This document shows positions 55,698 to 57,718 of a stretch of 57,718 bases of DNA, piece by piece. This stretch comes from Methylobacterium bullatum (GTDB lineage Bacteria; Pseudomonadota; Alphaproteobacteria; Rhizobiales; Beijerinckiaceae). The stretch is from contig NZ_NKUG01000047.1 of NCBI RefSeq assembly GCF_014845095.1, forward strand, positions 1-57,718. Reading direction: 5' to 3'. Made by a program: the position numbers and the translations under genes. The notes under the pieces are model-generated. The model was not told where the DNA came from. It did no database searches and saw only the letters and a program-made list of their open reading frames with translations. The number at the start of each line of letters is the position of its first letter. Positions within the stretch are counted from its first letter, which is position 1.

Positions 55698-57578
55698 ATG
55701 AACAGGTTACTGAATTCAGTCTCGGTGCTGGCCGTCTTGGCCCTGGCACCGATCGGACTGTCAGGGATCGCCTCAGCCAACGACAAGCTCATCGATCTGT
55801 CGAACAGCGATGAAAACTGGGTGATGCCGGGCAAGAACTACGACTCGGACAACTACAGCAAGCTCAAGCAGATCAACACGACGAACGTGAAGGACCTCAA
55901 GGTCTCCTGGACGTTCTCGACCGGCCTGCTCAACGGCCACGAGGGCGCGCCCGTCGTCGTCGACAACAAGATGTACATCCACACCTCCTTCCCGAACAAC
56001 ACGTTCGCCCTCGCCCTCGACGATCCGGGCAAGATCCTCTGGCAGGACAAGCCCAAGCAGAACCCGGCCGCCCGCGCCGTCGCCTGCTGCGATCTCGTGA
56101 ACCGCGGTCTGGCCTACTGGCCCGGCGACGGAAAGACCCCGGCGCTGATCCTCAAGACCCTGCTCGACGGCAACGTCATGGCGCTCAACGCCGAGACCGG
56201 CGAGACGGTGTGGAAGGTCGAGAATTCCGACATCAAGGTCGGCTCCACCCTGACCATCGCCCCCTACGTGGTGAAGGACAAGGTCATCATCGGCTCCTCG
56301 GGCGCCGAGCTCGGCGTGCGCGGCTACCTCACCGCCTACGACGTGAAGACCGGTTCCCAGGTCTGGCGCGCCTACGCCACCGGCCCGGACAAGGACCTGC
56401 TGCTGGGTGCGGACTTCAACATCAAGAACCCCCATTACGGCCAGAAGAACCTCGGCACCTCCACCTGGGAGGGCGATGCCTGGAAGATCGGCGGCGGCAC
56501 CAACTGGGGCTGGTACGCCTACGATCCGGGCACCAACCTGATCTACTTCGGCACCGGCAACCCGGCGCCGTGGAACGAGACCATGCGTCCCGGCGACAAC
56601 AAGTGGACGATGACCATCTTCGGTCGCGACGCCGATACGGGTGAGGCCAAGTTCGGCTATCAGAAGACCCCGCACGACGAGTGGGATTACGCCGGCGTCA
56701 ACGTGATGATGCTGTCGAACCAGAAGGACAAGGACGGCAAGGACCGCAAGCTCCTGACCCATCCGGACCGGAACGGCATCGTCTACACGCTCGACCGGAC
56801 GGACGGCTCGCTCGTCTCGGCCAACAAGATCGACGACACCGTCAACGTGTTCAAGTCGGTCGACCTGAAGACCGGCCAGCCGGTGCGCGATCCCGAATAC
56901 GGCACCCGCATGGACCACCTCGCGAAGGACATCTGTCCCTCGGCGATGGGCTACCACAACCAGGGCCACGATTCCTACGATCCCGAGCGCAAGCTCTTCT
57001 TCATGGGCATCAACCACATCTGCATGGATTGGGAGCCCTTCATGCTTCCCTACCGTGCCGGTCAGTTCTTCGTCGGCGCCACTCTGAACATGTATCCCGG
57101 CCCGAAGGGCGATCGCCAGAACTACGAAGGTCTGGGCCAGATCAAGGGCTACAACGCCATCACCGGCGAGTTCAAATGGGAGAAGATGGAGCGCTTCGCC
57201 GTGTGGGGCGGGACGACGGCGACCGCCGGCGGTCTCGTGTTCTACGGAACGCTGGACGGCTACATCAAGGCGCGCAACTCGGACAACGGAGACCTTCTCT
57301 GGAAGTTCAAGATGCCGTCCGGCGCCATCGGCTACCCGATCACCTACAGCCACAAGGGTGATCAATACGTCGCCATCTACTACGGCGTCGGCGGATGGCC
57401 GGGTGTCGGCCTCGTGTTCGACCTTCAGGATCCGACGGCCGGTCTCGGCGCGGTGGGCGCCTTCAAGAAGCTCGCCAACTACACCCAGATGGGCGGCGGC
57501 GTGATGGTGTTCTCGCTGAACGGCAAGGGTCCGTACGACGATCCGAGCGTCGGCGAGTACCAGACGGCAGCCAAGTAA
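55698..57578 (+). CDS. mxaF: Methanol dehydrogenase large subunit MxaF (PQQ, Ca-dependent)
   Basis: A 626-residue precursor with a 27-residue signal peptide (cut before NDKL). It is an eight-bladed propeller quinoprotein. The vicinal disulfide C130-C131 lies in AVACCDLVN (mature 103-104). The catalytic base is D330 (mature D303) in [10 protein letters not shown]; the residue two positions on is Ala332, not the Asp that XoxF enzymes use to bind lanthanides, so this is the calcium type. It oxidises methanol to formaldehyde in the periplasm and passes electrons to cytochrome cL (MxaG). A GGAG lies eight bases before the ATG. mxaJGI would be expected after the window end but are not seen. Confidence 0.97.
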   Translation: MNRLLNSVSVLAVLALAPIGLSGIASANDKLIDLSNSDENWVMPGKNYDSDNYSKLKQINTTNVKDLKVSWTFSTGLLNGHEGAPVVVDNKMYIHTSFPNNTFALALDDPGKILWQDKPKQNPAARAVACCDLVNRGLAYWPGDGKTPALILKTLLDGNVMALNAETGETVWKVENSDIKVGSTLTIAPYVVKDKVIIGSSGAELGVRGYLTAYDVKTGSQVWRAYATGPDKDLLLGADFNIKNPHYGQKNLGTSTWEGDAWKIGGGTNWGWYAYDPGTNLIYFGTGNPAPWNETMRPGDNKWTMTIFGRDADTGEAKFGYQKTPHDEWDYAGVNVMMLSNQKDKDGKDRKLLTHPDRNGIVYTLDRTDGSLVSANKIDDTVNVFKSVDLKTGQPVRDPEYGTRMDHLAKDICPSAMGYHNQGHDSYDPERKLFFMGINHICMDWEPFMLPYRAGQFFVGATLNMYPGPKGDRQNYEGLGQIKGYNAITGEFKWEKMERFAVWGGTTATAGGLVFYGTLDGYIKARNSDNGDLLWKFKMPSGAIGYPITYSHKGDQYVAIYYGVGGWPGVGLVFDLQDPTAGLGAVGAFKKLANYTQMGGGVMVFSLNGKGPYDDPSVGEYQTAAK

Positions 57579-57597
57579 CGGCTGCATCGGGAAACGA

Positions 57598-57718
57598 GCG
57601 CGTCCCTCTCCCCCTTGTGGGGAGAGGTCAGGGGTGGGGGTGGCTCCGCCAGCCTCCGACGGCTGAGGGTAACCCAACCACCCCAACCTCCAACTCCTCC
57701 CCCCAAGGGGGAGGGGGG
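57598..57718. repeat. Dispersed G/C-tract repeat after mxaF
   Basis: Starts with the 24 bases shared (inverted) with 50653-50676. It contains a perfect 9-bp hairpin CCTCTCCCC/GGGGAGAGG (57605-57613, 57619-57627), then a GGTCAGGGGTGGGGG tract and, at the window edge, a second CCCCCCAAGGGGGAGGGG palindrome. No T-tract follows the hairpin. The element is cut by the window end. Confidence 0.7.

Noticed and set aside
55698..57578. Assignment of the quinoprotein as lanthanide-dependent XoxF
   Set aside because: The residue two after the catalytic Asp is Ala332 instead of Asp, and the sequence follows MxaF closely, including the 27-residue signal peptide.

Overview
The window is a GC-rich alphaproteobacterial chromosome segment, almost certainly from a methylotroph of the Methylobacterium/Methylorubrum group. 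The strongest evidence is the last gene, which encodes MxaF, the large subunit of calcium/PQQ methanol dehydrogenase (55698-57578). The housekeeping genes (clpP-clpX-lon behind tig, rpmI-rplT-pheS-pheT, glnB-glnA, class II DAHP synthase) fit this assignment. Most genes are ordinary chromosomal genes. Accessory DNA is limited to small insertions.

Layout. 1-12 kb: tail of one TPM-domain gene and a second complete one, a CstA/YbdD peptide or pyruvate uptake pair, a YjgN-like membrane protein with an M48 protease, an RND efflux pair, an MFS transporter and rpmG. 12-22 kb: two stress/envelope genes, an RTX protein, glutathione reductase, a YdeP-type molybdenum oxidoreductase, a small sigma-region-1.1-like protein, an OpgC-like membrane protein and DAHP synthase. 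22-33 kb, mostly minus strand: a 28-residue membrane peptide, NUDIX, DUF983, RNase R, a flavin reductase, a SEC-C protein, and the translation cluster rpmI-rplT-pheS-(unknown)-(HEPN)-pheT. 33-42 kb: two identical tRNA-Asp genes, small envelope genes, tRNA-Val, then lon, clpX, clpP, tig and tRNA-Leu. 42-49 kb: a multicopper-oxidase-fold protein that has lost most copper ligands, a second RTX protein, NAD(P)HX repair, glnB and glnA. 49-50.5 kb: an accessory RNase A-like toxin cassette with two tandem immunity genes and an in-frame amber codon in its 5' part. 50.7-57.7 kb: arginase and a divergent amino-acid permease, DUF6894, a trypsin-like protease, a small secreted protein and mxaF.

The most notable observations are: (1) a MITE-like repeat family of about 190-210 bp, flanked by 3-bp TNA duplications, whose end abuts a TGA stop codon of the neighbouring gene in four of five copies; (2) the toxin/immunity cassette; (3) the pseudo multicopper oxidase; (4) two small genes, one HEPN-like, embedded between pheS and pheT; and (5) a free-standing sigma70 region 1.1-like protein. 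All product names come from reading the translated sequence against remembered family features. No database search was run.
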